Of a stretch of DNA of 64,000 nt, positions 24,501 through 35,830 are shown piece after piece (within the stretch, counting starts at the first letter, position 1; every line of letters begins with the position of its first letter). The stretch is from assembly GCA_002633005.1 (NCBI GenBank), contig NMRA01000226.1, forward strand, positions 229,780-293,779. Direction: 5' to 3'. A program made the translations under genes and the position numbers. The notes under the pieces are model-generated. The model was not told the origin of the DNA, did no database searches, and worked only from the letters and a program-made list of their open reading frames with translations. This DNA comes from Phoronis australis. Its lineage: Eukaryota; Phoronida; Phoronidae.

Positions 24501-27500
24501 GCCTTTAAAAAAGGAATATCCGCAGAGACAATACTTTTATGCATCACTTGGCAAATCACAGCATTTTAAACCTTGCTTGCATGGCTTTGAGCAGCTTCTC
24601 AAAATAATAACACAAAATTTTGTGTGAAATTGATGAAGGCATGCATTTTTAATTAGTTGGTGAACGCAGGTATCAGGATGTGTCAGGGTAAACACCAGAA
24701 CTAACTTTGCTTCATTCGGCCTAATTTCTGATTTTTTAACACCGAAAGAAACAGTCAACTGAAGAACAAAACCTTGTTTTCACAATCGGATAACCGAGTC
24801 CTTGTCAAGAAAGGTTTAATTACAACCACTTCCTGACAGGGGGAGAATACAATGTATTTATTACACAATCCACTTACAAATCAAACCCAATGATAGAAAC
24901 AGCACCAATATGACCCATCCTTCCTGCACATAACACAGAAGAACGAGACATCAAGTTACAAACAAATCCTACAGGAAGAATCACAGAAACAAATGAGACG
25001 ACACCACTCCACTTACTCATTTTGAATCATCTCTCGGCAGACAGATGCCATGGTGCCCAGAATGTCTGTTGTGTATTGGATTGGAAGATCTTTGTTCTGT
25101 AACAATGAAGTATGTCACATTTGAGCCAGGCTTATAAACTGGTCGATTGCATCAATTCTGCTCAACAAGGCAGTGTATTTTTATAACAGCGAAACATTGC
25201 AAATGATGCAAACATGGCAGTTTTACAAACAATGCCTACTTCCTCAGACCACTTTTTAAATGAACTGTTTGTTTGTAAAACATCAACACGACGTACATCT
25301 TTTGGTAAAACAGCCCCCTCCCCAATCTTTTACACTGTCTGACCTGAACATGTGTAACACTTTAGGAACCAACAAATACTAGTGAACCATTTACTCCCAC
25401 AAGTAACCATGGTAGCATGTTCAGTCAATCAGAAAAATGACTGCATTACTTCACCTCAGTATCCAAAGACAAAATAAAAATAAATTCTAACTTCTGAATC
25501 AAATCAAAGGTCTTCAACATCAAATGAAGAAAAACTTAACTGTTTCTGCACTGAATGACTTAAAATTTTTCGAAATTGCTCAAAAAGTCAACATACCTCT
25601 GTCACAAACTTCGTCGTCGCCTTGCTCAGTGTTTTTAACATGGGCGTGGCTTCGGCGTAAAATAATGACATGCGATTGGCCACTTCGTTAGATACGTCAA
25701 ACTCTGCTTCCTTCATATCCTATCAACATCATTCAGTAAACATTGTCACCAAGCTTTTAACTTCAACAACAGGGGCACATCAAATGATGAAACAAATCTG
25801 GGTGATGTACAAAGCACCACTCACAAACAAAATCATCAATATGACTCTGCCTAGTTTGTTTACTTCAAAATTACAGTAAAACTTACATTTTAAGTCGGAT
25901 GCGCATAAGTCGAATTTAACTCCACGGAATGTTTTTCTAGTATGGGCACTCGAGCCTTCGGATGTTTAAGATTTCACCTTACACAGATAAATTCTCTCAG
26001 CCCTCCGACTTCTGCGAGCTTTACAGTGTTATGAAAATGTGTATTTCAATTGGGTAGCCTCTTCAATGAAAACCCTGGTCTCCCACAAGGCCTAGACAGG
26101 TACAGTACATATAAAACAGTAGGCATTCTGAATCTACGTGTGATGAGACAGCGATACTACATCCCGAGTCGGCCATTTTCATTTTGAAGTGGAGCACATG
26201 AATATGGGCGACGCCACAAGTCAGTGAGCGTAATTTATTCTGACCAGAACAAAGTCATTCAAATGACACCAGCTGAGTATTGCCCTGTAAGGAGCACATT
26301 TCACAAATCACGGCAACTTGAACAGAAAGGCAATTGCTGTATAAATAACAAAGTCTAAAATTGTTTGCAAAATTTGAGACCATCAACCTGAATGAGTGCG
26401 TAGGGTGGATTTGAAGTGGAATTCAGGGATAATGCAATACAGAAACTAGTTTTCCATTACAAACAATCCCACGCCAATTATCGAGACGTGTCTAGCCTGT
26501 ACTACACTGACTTTGTGTTGGGCAAGATGACTGTACGATTTGGGCTCTATGTGGCAACAAATGTCATAACACGACGGAACTTTTGTATTTTAGTCTTGAG
26601 CCAAAATGCTAATGGCAGCAATTGATTCACGTCTGGCAAACACATTTGACTCAAGGATCGATTTGGTGACCTGCAGCTTGCTGATGCGATGCAAAATTTT
26701 GCTTATCGGCCTGGTTGGATTTTTGCGAGTTGTAGCCTAGTCAGAAGAAGCAGATAAAAAAGATTTCAATGACAATTAGGTTTGAAATTGGTAGTGACAT
26801 CAAATTTAAAAATTAGTAACATTTATACAAAAAACTTTGGTTTACAATTGTTCAATTCATTTTGCGAAATCGGCACAACTGAACACGCACACTCCGACTA
26901 CAACAGGACATAAACAAGATGGGAGACGGAATTATTTGGCAAAAATCGGCAGGACCGGACCATGACACGTGCACAAACAACATGTCCTGGCCGTTTGCTT
27001 TATGATGTAAGAGAGACGGGGACATCGGTTGACAAGTTCACTTCCCATTTGGCGCCTCGAGGGGATTTAGCCCGGTGGCATTTGGCGAGTTGTTACAGCC
27101 AAGCCCTGTGACAGTTTCTGGCTTACGAACCGATCAAATATCTTAGTTGAAGTGAATCAAGCAAAGTCAATGTGTTGAGGCTAAGACATGTGAAAGTAAA
27201 CATATTAAGCACTTTCTCCTACATTTCAGCATCGCTGCGGCTCGCAAATGCAACTTTCACCAATTACTGGAAACACCTAGTATCGAATTAATGAGGTCAC
27301 TGAAAATTGATCACTGTGACCAAAAAAGGAAAAACATGATCCAAAGACGAAATGGTTTATATGGCAATGGTCATCTTAACAGCTCCATAAGCATAAAAGT
27401 CAGATAAAATAACATTTTTGTTAATTCTGTAAATAGATCTCCGGCACAGCTCATAATGAGGCTATAAATAAAAATTCTCCAGTCCAATTTAGATATTATT

Positions 27501-30500
27501 TAGCAAAAGGAAATGTTATCAACGACGACAGCCAGGACATAAATAGCAGACGATGCCAACAAATCATGGGAAACACAAACCTCATTGGCCATCTTTTTTC
27601 TGCTGAGCGTCCGTCTGTAATAACTGAAGTCATTCTGTATAGCTGGATTTGTCATCTGCAAAACATAACAGGAAGCGCTGTATTAGCGTCTATTAGAAAA
27701 ACAGCCATAAACATTGATTACATTCAATTCTTTTATATTTGGCCAGGGACTAAAGTGTTATGCATTGAACGTCAGATAGATAATGCCAAACATTAAGTTC
27801 CACTGCAGGTCAGGTTACTCACTTCTATTCAAATTTAAGTACTTAAAATATACTTAAAAACAAAAATAAAATGTTGACTACATTTGAATGTTGTTGTCCT
27901 TGAGAGCCCAGACACAAGATAAAATTAAAACACGGAGAAAGAATATTTGCAACAGCAGTTCCTCACAATCAAGCGCATTTATCAGCACAATAGTTTAATA
28001 ATATTTTACAGCTTCACAGGCACAAATCGGCGATGATGCACTTTTGATGCGTGCAAAGCAAAATCAAGATTCTTGTCATGTCATTTAAAAACCATTGAAA
28101 TAGATACCAAATATAAATGCTAACAGATATAACGGGTTTACAAATGTGTTACATTGAAAATCTGCGTGAGGTACAGATGAGCTCTAAAATTAAACCATAC
28201 AATAAATTTTAGCGCTTAAATCCAATCGTAAAGCCTATTGATTAAATTTGACGTAATAGTAACTTATAGGGGACCGAATAACAGACATCAAACTGGTTCT
28301 CAAAATCAGGGGCTCCTGTAGGTGACTGTTGCCAAATTTGCCACTTCCACTCGACCGAGAACATGCAATCCAAAAATAAGAAAATTGCACAAGCAAAAGC
28401 CTATGTTGCAAAGCTCCAATCAACTACTAAGCGGTAGTCGATGAAAAACGACGATGGAAGAGTCTAGATATTACAGCGTAGGTACCTTGAGATCATCAAA
28501 AGTAAGGACAAAATCAAGAATTTCTGCAAACTGTTTGAAGAGTGCTTGCTGTGTCTCAAGGTGCTCCCTAGGGGTCATGTCATTGGAACAGAGCACCTGA
28601 AGTAGCTGTGGTACTATATTCTCTGAAAACAGACGAGACGAAAATGGCTGTAAAGTGACAGTAAACCTGCGCTAGAGAAGAGACAAAATTTTAAATTAAA
28701 GAAATTGACTTCTTGGATGGAAAGTGGGATTAAATAAATGTAAATGATAGTTACCACTTACGCTGCGGGTTTCCAGAATTGATTTTTCACATATCAGTTC
28801 CCATAGATACGAGAATGAAAAACAGTATGGAAAAATCTTCAATTTGAGACAAATTTAATCAAATTGACATTTTTTATTTTTACTTTCTATTTTTCAAAAG
28901 CCTAAAAAATCCCTGCAATCGCTCAAAATGTTACCAATTTAAACTTGACGAAATAAAAGTTCACTTGCCTGCCATGTTGAAAAATCGAACTGAAGAATTT
29001 TTACCCAAGTTTTTGCACAAGTGCATGCATGGACTCTTGATTATGACGTGGAAAATGAGGACATATTGCAAGATTTTCATCTGTTTCAGTTTTCTACCAA
29101 TTTTTACCCTTCTTCTTAATTTTTCAAGAGTTTTCTGCTGCATGAAAACTATTTCAATCCATCAATATTCAGATTTTAAAAGTTTTCCAGGCTAAGTAAG
29201 AACCAATTGTGACTCAGTGTCCTATAATTAATTTTTTAGCATTTTTGCAATTATAACAGTTTAAATCCGTGACAAATGTAAATGTTCAATAGTGCCAGAG
29301 TTTTTACTAAAAAAGGGGCTGACTGCCCACTGAAATAAGAGAGCCCCACCTACTTAGGACAAATGACTGTTTACGCAGTCAGCGAGATAAGATAGAGGTT
29401 AAAACAAAACAGCTACTGGTTACTGCACAGTACAAAGTGTATAAGTTGCAAACCAACTCACTGATTAGACGATCAGTTAATCTTGACAGTGAAAATTACA
29501 AAAACGAAGAACATGTGACAATTCAATGTTACAAACAAAAAACACAGAAGTGCTATTCAATAATTGTCTCGATAAAGCCTGTCATTTGCTGAGATTTGCG
29601 CAAACTAAATGTTAGTCATGCATTTACGATAACTAATTGAAATTCAAAGTCACTAAATTGGAATAACTCAAGTCTATGGCGAACCATCTACTGCTAGGCG
29701 ATCAGAGAGTTTCATACAGCTCATAGTGTGATGATGCAAAGTTGGGAATGTTCAGTAAGAAACCTCCTAGTTTAGTAAGTTACATAACTAAAGTTTTAAA
29801 AATAGAAAGCGCTGCACAAGGCTATTTAAAGCTAATAAGCTAAAGTCAGTTGTTAAAAATACAGTGATGAGAAACTGTACCACAAAAGACTATAATCATA
29901 CTAAAATTTAGAAACTATGACACGATACGTTTTGTTAACACCCAGGTCGATTTACAAAAAAATAATAATTATGGCACTTGGAAGGCATATTACACTGCAA
30001 TGTCACTGTATATTAATTAATGTGCATTTTTATTGGGTGTGCATATTTGCATTAATACAATGTGAAGTAAATGCAGAGCCTTTGACATCGACTAAATCCT
30101 TATTTTTGTCTCAAAATATCAACAAGAATTAGAGACTAAGTAAATGAGTGTACTTACCTAAGTTAATTGAAAATTCATAATAGTGTTTTAGTTTAAGAAC
30201 CAACGGACAGAGGGCATTCCATGCTTTTTCTTGATGTTCCTCACTTTTTGGATTGGATATGGCCTGCAACAACAAAGAACAGACCAGCTGAATGAAGGAG
30301 TGGATGTTGCAAAGTATTCAGTCAACAATTCACAGAATTTGAGGGATATCATCTCTGGTCCTCATGTCGCTTCTCAAATGCAAATGTGGAAGATTGTCAA
30401 CCACTCACAAACAACTGGTGAAATCACAGATATTATATGGTGACCTGTGAGCAATAGGACAGAACACTTGTTACTTGCTAGCACCATTGAAAGCACTGGC

Positions 30501-33500
30501 CCACTGTAACATGTTTTTTGGTGCCAGCATGGCTAACCAACCATCATACAAAAACCAAAGATTGAAAGCGAGCTTCAACAAATGCATTGAATAAATACAT
30601 ACTAGATTAGCTAGTTTTTTGCTCGAAAGATTCTATAGGCATGTGACACCCGATCACGCAGAAGTCAAATCTCACAAGTTGAAACGCAAATTATGAATCA
30701 GGCTACACGCCCACAAGTTATACGTTTGCAAGCCAAACAATAGTTTGAAAAATGACAGTAGCGCCATAGATGAAGTCACCAAATTCTGTACTCAATAAAA
30801 TAGTGACTTTGTGAAACATCAAGTCAAACAGTGATGTGGGAAGGTACACGCCTAGTCAACAAATACACAAATGGGGACATCTGGTAACATCTGGCAAAAG
30901 TACATGAATAAGATGACTCAAAATTATGTCTGTCATGACCTGAGTTCTGTTTCATGAAAAGTGATTTGCCTCAACATTTAAGATAGAAATTTGGAGTTAC
31001 ACACCCACTTCACAATCACTGAATAAAGATTTGGCCAAGTAATCATGAATTCATCACAGTCTGGAAATAACGCTAAACATTTTTTTCTCAGTAAACTAGC
31101 AGTTATCTGAGTTATACTGCACCAAACTTCTGACTTAAAACTCTCAAGTTATTTTTTAATTAATGGAACCCAGAGGCTGAAATGCAAGTGATTTTACTTT
31201 GGCAAGTGTCAAAGTTAAGTGTCCTTAACAACGCCAATACTTAAAGGAATTGAAGCAGACAAGTTTGCTTTTAAAGACAAACCCACTGCTATTGTAAACC
31301 TACACTTGAATAAAAATGAAATTTTGTGACAGCAAATAATGGGAAAAGCTAACAAGGTGTGACCACTATGCGCTTGAGAACATTTTCCACACAAAGCGAT
31401 TACAATAGGTCATTTTTGTTACTACAAAAATTAGTCGCAAGGACAAGGAACTTGAAACTTGCTTGATTCCTTTGGGCATGTACAAATATGGTACAAAAGA
31501 CCCCAACATACAGATCACTAACTTTATATTCTTGTTTTATCGACCTTTCAATCTGCACTTCATCTGCCACGTTTTCGACATGCACGACATGCATGCAATC
31601 AGAGGCACTCGTTTTTTATGGACAAGGTAATTCTCCACACATTTCACGCACACACACAAACACGCACACACCTCAATTCACACACCTAAATTTTTGGACC
31701 TGCTATGCACAAGTATTTACAAAACAGTAAGAACAGTTCTAACAGAAGCTGACTTGCCCGATAATTACTGAGAATCAATTTGGAAGTTGGAATCGCATCA
31801 CGATTCTATACAACTGTTCCACTAACATTAACTGCTTGAGTAAAACTACAGTATATGCTTCGTTTACAAGATGCAGACCATGATTAACATGGAGTTGGTC
31901 ACATGACTACATAGTAAAAAAAGTTCAGTCATCTGCCAACGGTATCTTCCCTAATGGGAATAAGTTATTAGCCAGAGATTCGTTGATTAAATAAACCAAT
32001 GTCTGTAGATTTATACTTCTGATTGAATGAACATAAGTATTAGACCGTTTGTAGATTAAAACTTAGAAGAAATCAGATACATCTCAGAAGACATATTCAA
32101 GAACAGGAGACGATGATGTAGCTGGCGACGATGTCTGTTTTTCTAGACAAACAGTTGGTCTTTGAAAGCTAATAGGAAAGCAGACTAGCACAATACTGAA
32201 AGAAATCTTTTCAAGAGCTGAAACTGCTTTCAGCTTCAAATACATTGTCAATTTTTGGGTTTTCACTCTCAAATAGTCAAGTACTCACCACGACACAAAA
32301 GCAGGAAGTTAACATGTGAACTGTTTCATACCTTAACAAAGCCACAAAGAACAGTTCAGACACTAGACTGTACGATATCAGTACGGAAACATCAGCAATT
32401 TTAAGCAAAAATGAGAACACCTAAAAACTATCAGTTATGGCAAACACAAGTTTTTGATTTTAAGAACACTCTTGAGAACTCTTGAAGCTTTCAGGGGCTA
32501 TGCAAATATATTTACTACAAAATCAGTCATATGACTGTAATGATTAGCATATGTAAAATACAATGCTGCTCATATGATACTGGACTTTTATTCATTGTAT
32601 AAGTTGCTTGCTGAAGTTATGGACAAAAACAAACAGAGCAAAAACTATATGTAAACCAGAGCAATTCTAAATGTTTGTTTGAAACAACACAAATGTTGTT
32701 CCTCTCCAGATTCAGTAATTTACGTTGTGGTTCTTGATGAAACCACAGGGCCCTCAATCCGTAGTCTTTGGGACTGAACATAGGCCCCATTACCTTCTGG
32801 AAAACATTGAAAAATGACGCGAAATTTACCTCATGAGGCCCAAAAATTCCCGTCAAGTCACTGAAAAATTCCCCTCCAGGTTCAAGTCACTTGTAACTCA
32901 CGCACATAACAATTTGAAAGAGCGCAAGACGTTAGTTTTGGTTACTTGAGGCAGAGCCTATGAGGGCTTGCAACAGGGTGGGTTTGGTGCTATTGATGAT
33001 GATCAGGAGGTAGAATTTTCCCCTCACCCCAAAAATTCCCCTCTCAGAAGGCACAGACACCTTTTCCATCGGATGAATGAGGGCCTTGAAGCTATCACGG
33101 AAAATAATAAATAAATAATTACAGTACACATCATTTTTCTACTTTTGAAAAGCTGGCTACTTATGTCGTGCAATTTCCTTTGCGATTGTTTTTGATGAGA
33201 TTCTTGACAAAACAAAATTCTATTTTCATGCCACATTGTGCATTAAATAGAACTATAAGACATAAGAAATTACTGCTGACAACTTTGAATAGATCCTACT
33301 AACTTCTAACGAATTTGGAAACTTAAAAAGTCTCTTGATGGGTAGGAAATATTATGTGCACAGTTTACATTATTCCTTAGACAACATCTGCAGGATAAGG
33401 TAGTAATATTTATAATAAACATACCAAGTGTCACCCTAATCTAATTAGTAAACACAGCAGAGTTTGTCTGGTCTGTTACTCCACATTGAATATCACAGTC

Positions 33501-35803
33501 AATAATTAATGAGATGAGCCCAGTGTTGACTCAGATTTGTTCCTAGTTACAGCACAACAATGGAGATCAATATGGCTGAGTGATTCTGCATCTCAAGTGA
33601 GCAAGTATCAGCAGGAGGTCTCACAAGATTCCTAGTAACTCAAGATTACACAACATTTCCTCAGAGCGATTTCAGCCAGCAAATGTATATCAGTCCCAGT
33701 TCATTGTAATTTACCCTACTGTGCAACTGATCCACTGGACAACAACTTTAACCTGCATTTTATCATATTCAACTGGCTACGCACAGAAATCGTATTAGGT
33801 TTTTCACTTTCATGAAATTGGCCTCGTAATATTTCTTAGCACGATAGTATTCTATTTCAATTACTAACAAGAACTAGGAAACAATCAGCAACTTGAGAAA
33901 ATGCTTCAGACCTTATTGGGGTTGCCAACCCTAAAAATTGCCACTTAAAAATAACACATGAATTGTGATTTGATTTGATTTGTTTATGAAAATGGAATCC
34001 AGTCACCGAAAGGAATAGTATGATTTTATATTTCATGAGAGTAGAAGTGGTAATTTGATTTCCGTTTTAAGTCTGCTAAACAGGGCGACTTGCAACCTTA
34101 AGTGACAGAATTCAAAACCTGAGTAACCCCAAATTTTAGCATAGTGCAACTTCTTCCCAATCAATTTTTTCGCATCCCAAATTAGAAGATTTTTGCCAGA
34201 CTTGTAAACGATCCAATCAGGAAAGGCTCCACAACCAGAGGAGGATGAGGTGCCTCAAGGAAGTTAAATGGACACAAACAGAAAGATTCATTATTTGTCC
34301 CCTCCCCCCTGCCACCTCTGAACAAGCTTGCAAATAAACATTATATGGATTGTTTATCTACAATTTAACCTGGGAGTAAGCAAAGGTTTTACTTGACCCA
34401 GCCTTAGATTTGGATGAGTGGCTGAGGTCACTGTGTCAACTTTTAAATATCGAACACTATCTCAGCCTGACCTACTAGGTGGCAGTGTTTTCTACCACAC
34501 GGCAACCCTCCAATTAAAATGTGAACCTAATTGAAATGGAACATTATTCCAAATCTTAAAGATTCCCACATTAAAATGTGCCCTATAAAATGTGAGGTGG
34601 CAAAAACTCAGCCCTGTAGTAAAGCTCCACTGTTCAACTCAACGAATTACTCTTCTTCAATGCTCATCCCGTGAACGGAAGAACCTTACGAGAAAATTTG
34701 AAATAGACAGTCGTGTACCGCTCACCTCTCGTATTTCATTGGAAGCTCCCACATATTGCTGCAACTCTTTGATAATTTGTTCGGCCTTCTCTAGGTCCGC
34801 CTGTACTAAGCTGTACACTGACGCCTCAGACTCACCAGGTTGGGATCCTGCAAGTAAACAAAGAATCCGCATGTAAACAAACAATGGAGCTCATTTCATC
34901 TGGCTCTCAAAGCACGTTGTCATAGCAGGATGCAATTAATATGCTCAATTAAAGACTACACCCACTGCTTGTACATGATTATATTATTTGTCATGTATAC
35001 CCTGCTATGTCTTGCTTCCTTAAATCTTGTTTAATGCCAGACTTGTACATGGCGTCAGTGTATAGGTGCTTGTGATAGGGGTGACTTCAGAATTGCTCCA
35101 CCTTTTCTCTGTAGTACTCATTTCTAGAATAATCTACAACCTAGTAGGGAAACTTGCAGTAAAATTCTTCAATTCTCCACACCAAAAATATTCATTTTGT
35201 CAAAAAAGTGCATTTGGTGTGAGTAATTATGAAATAAATTTTACTACTTGGTAACCAAGAACCAGAAAGCAATGCACTAAATTGTTATGAACAAAACTGG
35301 CTCCATCACAAATGGCAGTATACCATACCAGCTGCAAGAGCCCAGCAAATTTTTATGTCAACATTAAGTAACAGATGTGTAAGTCTGATTATGGATTTTG
35401 AAAAAACTATAAAAAAATAATCACGACGACTGCAGATCACCATAACGAGAATAGCAGGGGCTGAAGTATGGTCAACATTCATCTCACTTCAAGACGACGA
35501 CAATAAACTTGGGACTTTTAATTAACAAAATTATAGAACATTTTCCTTTTAAGATGTTTGAAACAACTGAGGCACCAACCACTTACTATTGGTATGCAAC
35601 CATGAGGGGGTCAGAGAATACCCAAACAATATTTTCATTGTTTTCAAAATCAAGGAAACAATCTCATTTTTTCCAAAGACAAATAATTCCTAGCAATCTA
35701 TACAATAAACAAGCCACATTGGCTTCGACTCACCTTCAAAGTCGACAAACAGATCTACTGAAGGGGGGTTGTCCTTGGACAGGACACTCAATAACTTGCC
35801 CAT
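12450..35803 (-). CDS. CYRI: CYRI (FAM49) homologue, Rac1-binding regulator of Scar/WAVE; ten coding exons
   Basis: Ten exons (35734-35803, 34726-34847, 30158-30263, 28486-28622, 27581-27655, 25597-25719, 25017-25096, 17558-17684, 12848-12918, 12450-12513) join in frame through GT-AG introns. They total 975 bases: 324 residues plus TGA, the length of vertebrate CYRI-B. The family (CYRI/FAM49, DUF1394) binds active Rac1 and opposes its activation of the Scar/WAVE complex, limiting lamellipodial Arp2/3 branching. Visible hallmarks are MGKLL at the N-terminus (Gly2 for myristoylation and membrane targeting), the SYYRRTLSR motif with R159-R160 matching the Rac1-contact arginines of human CYRI-B, the near-invariant [17 protein letters not shown] block in exon 8, and the VEGLLNALR plus LNDET C-terminal region. 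Nothing is missing or frameshifted. The paralogue (A or B type) cannot be assigned for an invertebrate, so the symbol is generic. Confidence 0.95.
12848..12918 (-). CDS. CYRI: CYRI homologue coding exon 9 (residues 281-304)
   Basis: The acceptor is TTTGCAG and the donor GTGAGT. It encodes [20 protein letters not shown] and NAL, and ends after two bases of codon 304. Human CYRI-B has the corresponding MKGCIKVLKD...VEGLLNALR. Confidence 0.93.
14607..15938. mobile_element. degenerate inverted-repeat element in CYRI intron 8
   Basis: The arm 14607-14950 is the reverse complement of 15674-15938. The inner ends read CAGGGTTTC and GAAACCCTAG; the outer ends read TTAGCAAAAAAAGATA and TTTTTTGCTAAACTG. 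About 720 bp separate the arms. The arms are diverged and AT-rich, with no recognisable coding sequence between them, consistent with an old foldback or MITE. A third copy of the arm lies at 11.35 kb. Confidence 0.45.
17558..17684 (-). CDS. CYRI: CYRI homologue coding exon 8 (residues 238-280)
   Basis: The acceptor is TTTCACAG and the donor GTGAGT. It encodes [38 protein letters not shown] and SVID. The hydrophobic [12 protein letters not shown] stretch is the most conserved segment of the family and made the gene recognisable. Confidence 0.95.
19904..19904. other. single-N assembly gap
   Basis: A lone N lies inside GATGCATNTATTCGG. Sequence to the right, to about 21.24 kb, is visibly less AT-rich than the rest of the intron. 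CYRI exons on either side remain in the correct order, so the join itself is probably right. Confidence 0.9.
19905..21240. other. compositionally distinct insert in CYRI intron 7, identity unknown
   Basis: This stretch contains several CG-rich patches (for example around 20410 and 20510) and short motifs such as GTCGACTTTGCGCTGTCAACGC, unlike the AT-rich intron around it. I found no terminal inverted repeats, target duplications or conserved reading frame. A 69-codon frame at 20678-20887 has no recognisable motif. It may be an old transposon. Confidence 0.3.
22800..23045 (+). mobile_element. tRNA-derived SINE, copy 1 (in CYRI intron 7)
   Basis: Near the 5' end is an A box (TGGCCTAGTGTGATAGG at 22814-22830) and about 35 bases later a B box (GGTTTGAGTCCC), the spacing of a tRNA-type internal polymerase III promoter. 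The body, including TTTCTAGCT-CTC-GCTC-GTTTTAACT and TATATTAATAAAGCATAAA, matches the copy at 54160-54385. An imperfect repeat (ATCAGTGAAAAG before, ACCAGTGAAGAAG after) may be a decayed target-site duplication. It is antisense to the CYRI gene. Confidence 0.8.
23604..24508 (+). mobile_element. complete non-autonomous Kolobok-like DNA transposon with TTAA target sites
   Basis: The element (23608-24504) is flanked on both sides by TTAA (23604-23607 and 24505-24508). Its ends are AGGCGAAGGCAACC and, inverted, AGGCGAATGCAACC. The terminal inverted repeats are about 270 bp each (23608-23879 and 24234-24504) and leave only about 350 bp of unique centre. TTAA targets and a THAP-type reading frame are the hallmarks of Kolobok transposons. 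piggyBac also uses TTAA, but its ends normally begin CCC and it lacks THAP. The centre is far too short for a transposase, so this is an internally deleted derivative. It lies in CYRI intron 7, about 510 bp from exon 7. Confidence 0.8.
23874..24239 (+). pseudogene. internally deleted THAP-transposase reading frame of the Kolobok-like element
   Basis: A 121-codon open frame starts inside the left terminal repeat and stops inside the right one. It begins [14 protein letters not shown], fitting the start of a THAP zinc finger (Cys5 and Cys10 spacing), but the rest of the THAP domain (the FH.FP and W.R parts) is absent. It then continues as a Ser-rich linker, an [14 protein letters not shown] helix, and CQVCGEG...[10 protein letters not shown], a C-x2-C plus W-x-C cluster of the kind seen after THAP in these transposases. 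The decayed copy at 2.9-3.8 kb aligns with the linker and helix and retains the THAP parts missing here, which shows the deletion. The frame is open but lacks any DDE catalytic core. Confidence 0.65.
25017..25096 (-). CDS. CYRI: CYRI homologue coding exon 7 (residues 212-238)
   Basis: Acceptor TTACAG, donor GTAAGT. It encodes [20 protein letters not shown] and REMIQN, and ends after two bases of codon 238. The next exon lies 7.3 kb away, across the longest intron of the gene, which holds a Kolobok-like element, a SINE and an assembly N. Confidence 0.92.
25597..25719 (-). CDS. CYRI: CYRI homologue coding exon 6 (residues 171-211)
   Basis: The acceptor is TTGATAG and the donor GTATGT; the exon is phase 0 on both sides. 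It encodes [35 protein letters not shown] and TKFVTE. The [18 protein letters not shown] block is almost identical to the vertebrate protein. Confidence 0.93.
25874..26028. mobile_element. pogo-like MITE
   Basis: The left end, after TA, is CAGTAAAACTTACATTTTAAG then TCGGATGCGC. The right end, read inverted, is CACTGTAAAGCTCGCAGAAG then TCGGAGG. Ends of the form CAGT.(A)AAC...AAGTCGGA with TA targets are typical of pogo/Tigger-type MITEs. The arms are short and diverged. Confidence 0.45.
27581..27655 (-). CDS. CYRI: CYRI homologue coding exon 5 (residues 146-170), Rac1-contact motif
   Basis: It is a 75-base phase-0 exon between TTTGCAG and GTTTGTG. It encodes [19 protein letters not shown] and then KKMANE. 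The two arginines at 159-160 correspond to human CYRI-B R160/R161, whose charge reversal abolishes Rac1 binding. The donor GTTTGTG is non-consensus at +3 but still GT. Confidence 0.92.
28486..28622 (-). CDS. CYRI: CYRI homologue coding exon 4 (residues 100-145)
   Basis: The acceptor is TTTCAG and the donor GTACCT, a weaker donor than the others. It encodes [11 protein letters not shown]...[18 protein letters not shown] and ends FDDLK. The EHLE..QAL.KQFAEIL.F block is a signature of the family. Confidence 0.92.
30158..30263 (-). CDS. CYRI: CYRI homologue coding exon 3 (residues 65-100)
   Basis: The acceptor is TTGCAG and the donor GTAAGT. It encodes [18 protein letters not shown] followed by [12 protein letters not shown], corresponding to the family's EKAW...PLV.KLK.FYEFS stretch. 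It leaves at phase 1. The preceding intron is about 4.5 kb. Confidence 0.92.
31641..31678. repeat. CA-rich microsatellite
   Basis: An interrupted (CA)n tract with CG and AA interruptions, in a CYRI intron. A shorter perfect (CA)6-7 tract lies near 19590. Confidence 0.8.
34726..34847 (-). CDS. CYRI: CYRI homologue coding exon 2 (residues 24-64)
   Basis: Acceptor TTGCAG before GATCCC, donor GTGAGC after GAG. It encodes the first long helix, ...[18 protein letters not shown]..., ending in SNEIRE, which matches the family's GHEIRE turn. It enters at phase 1 and leaves at phase 0. Confidence 0.92.
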
Positions 35804-35830
35804 AACACAGTCAGCTGCTAGGCACTCTTC
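35734..35830 (-). CDS. CYRI: CYRI homologue exon with start codon (residues 1-24)
   Basis: The exon begins at 35830 after the acceptor TTTCAG, carries 27 bases of 5' UTR, then ATG at 35803-35801, and ends at 35734 before GTGAGT, splitting codon 24 after its first base. It encodes [14 protein letters not shown]...VDLFVDFE. Because an acceptor precedes the ATG, at least one noncoding exon must lie upstream. Gly2 and the hydrophobic LFVDFE segment match the family N-terminus. Confidence 0.92.
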
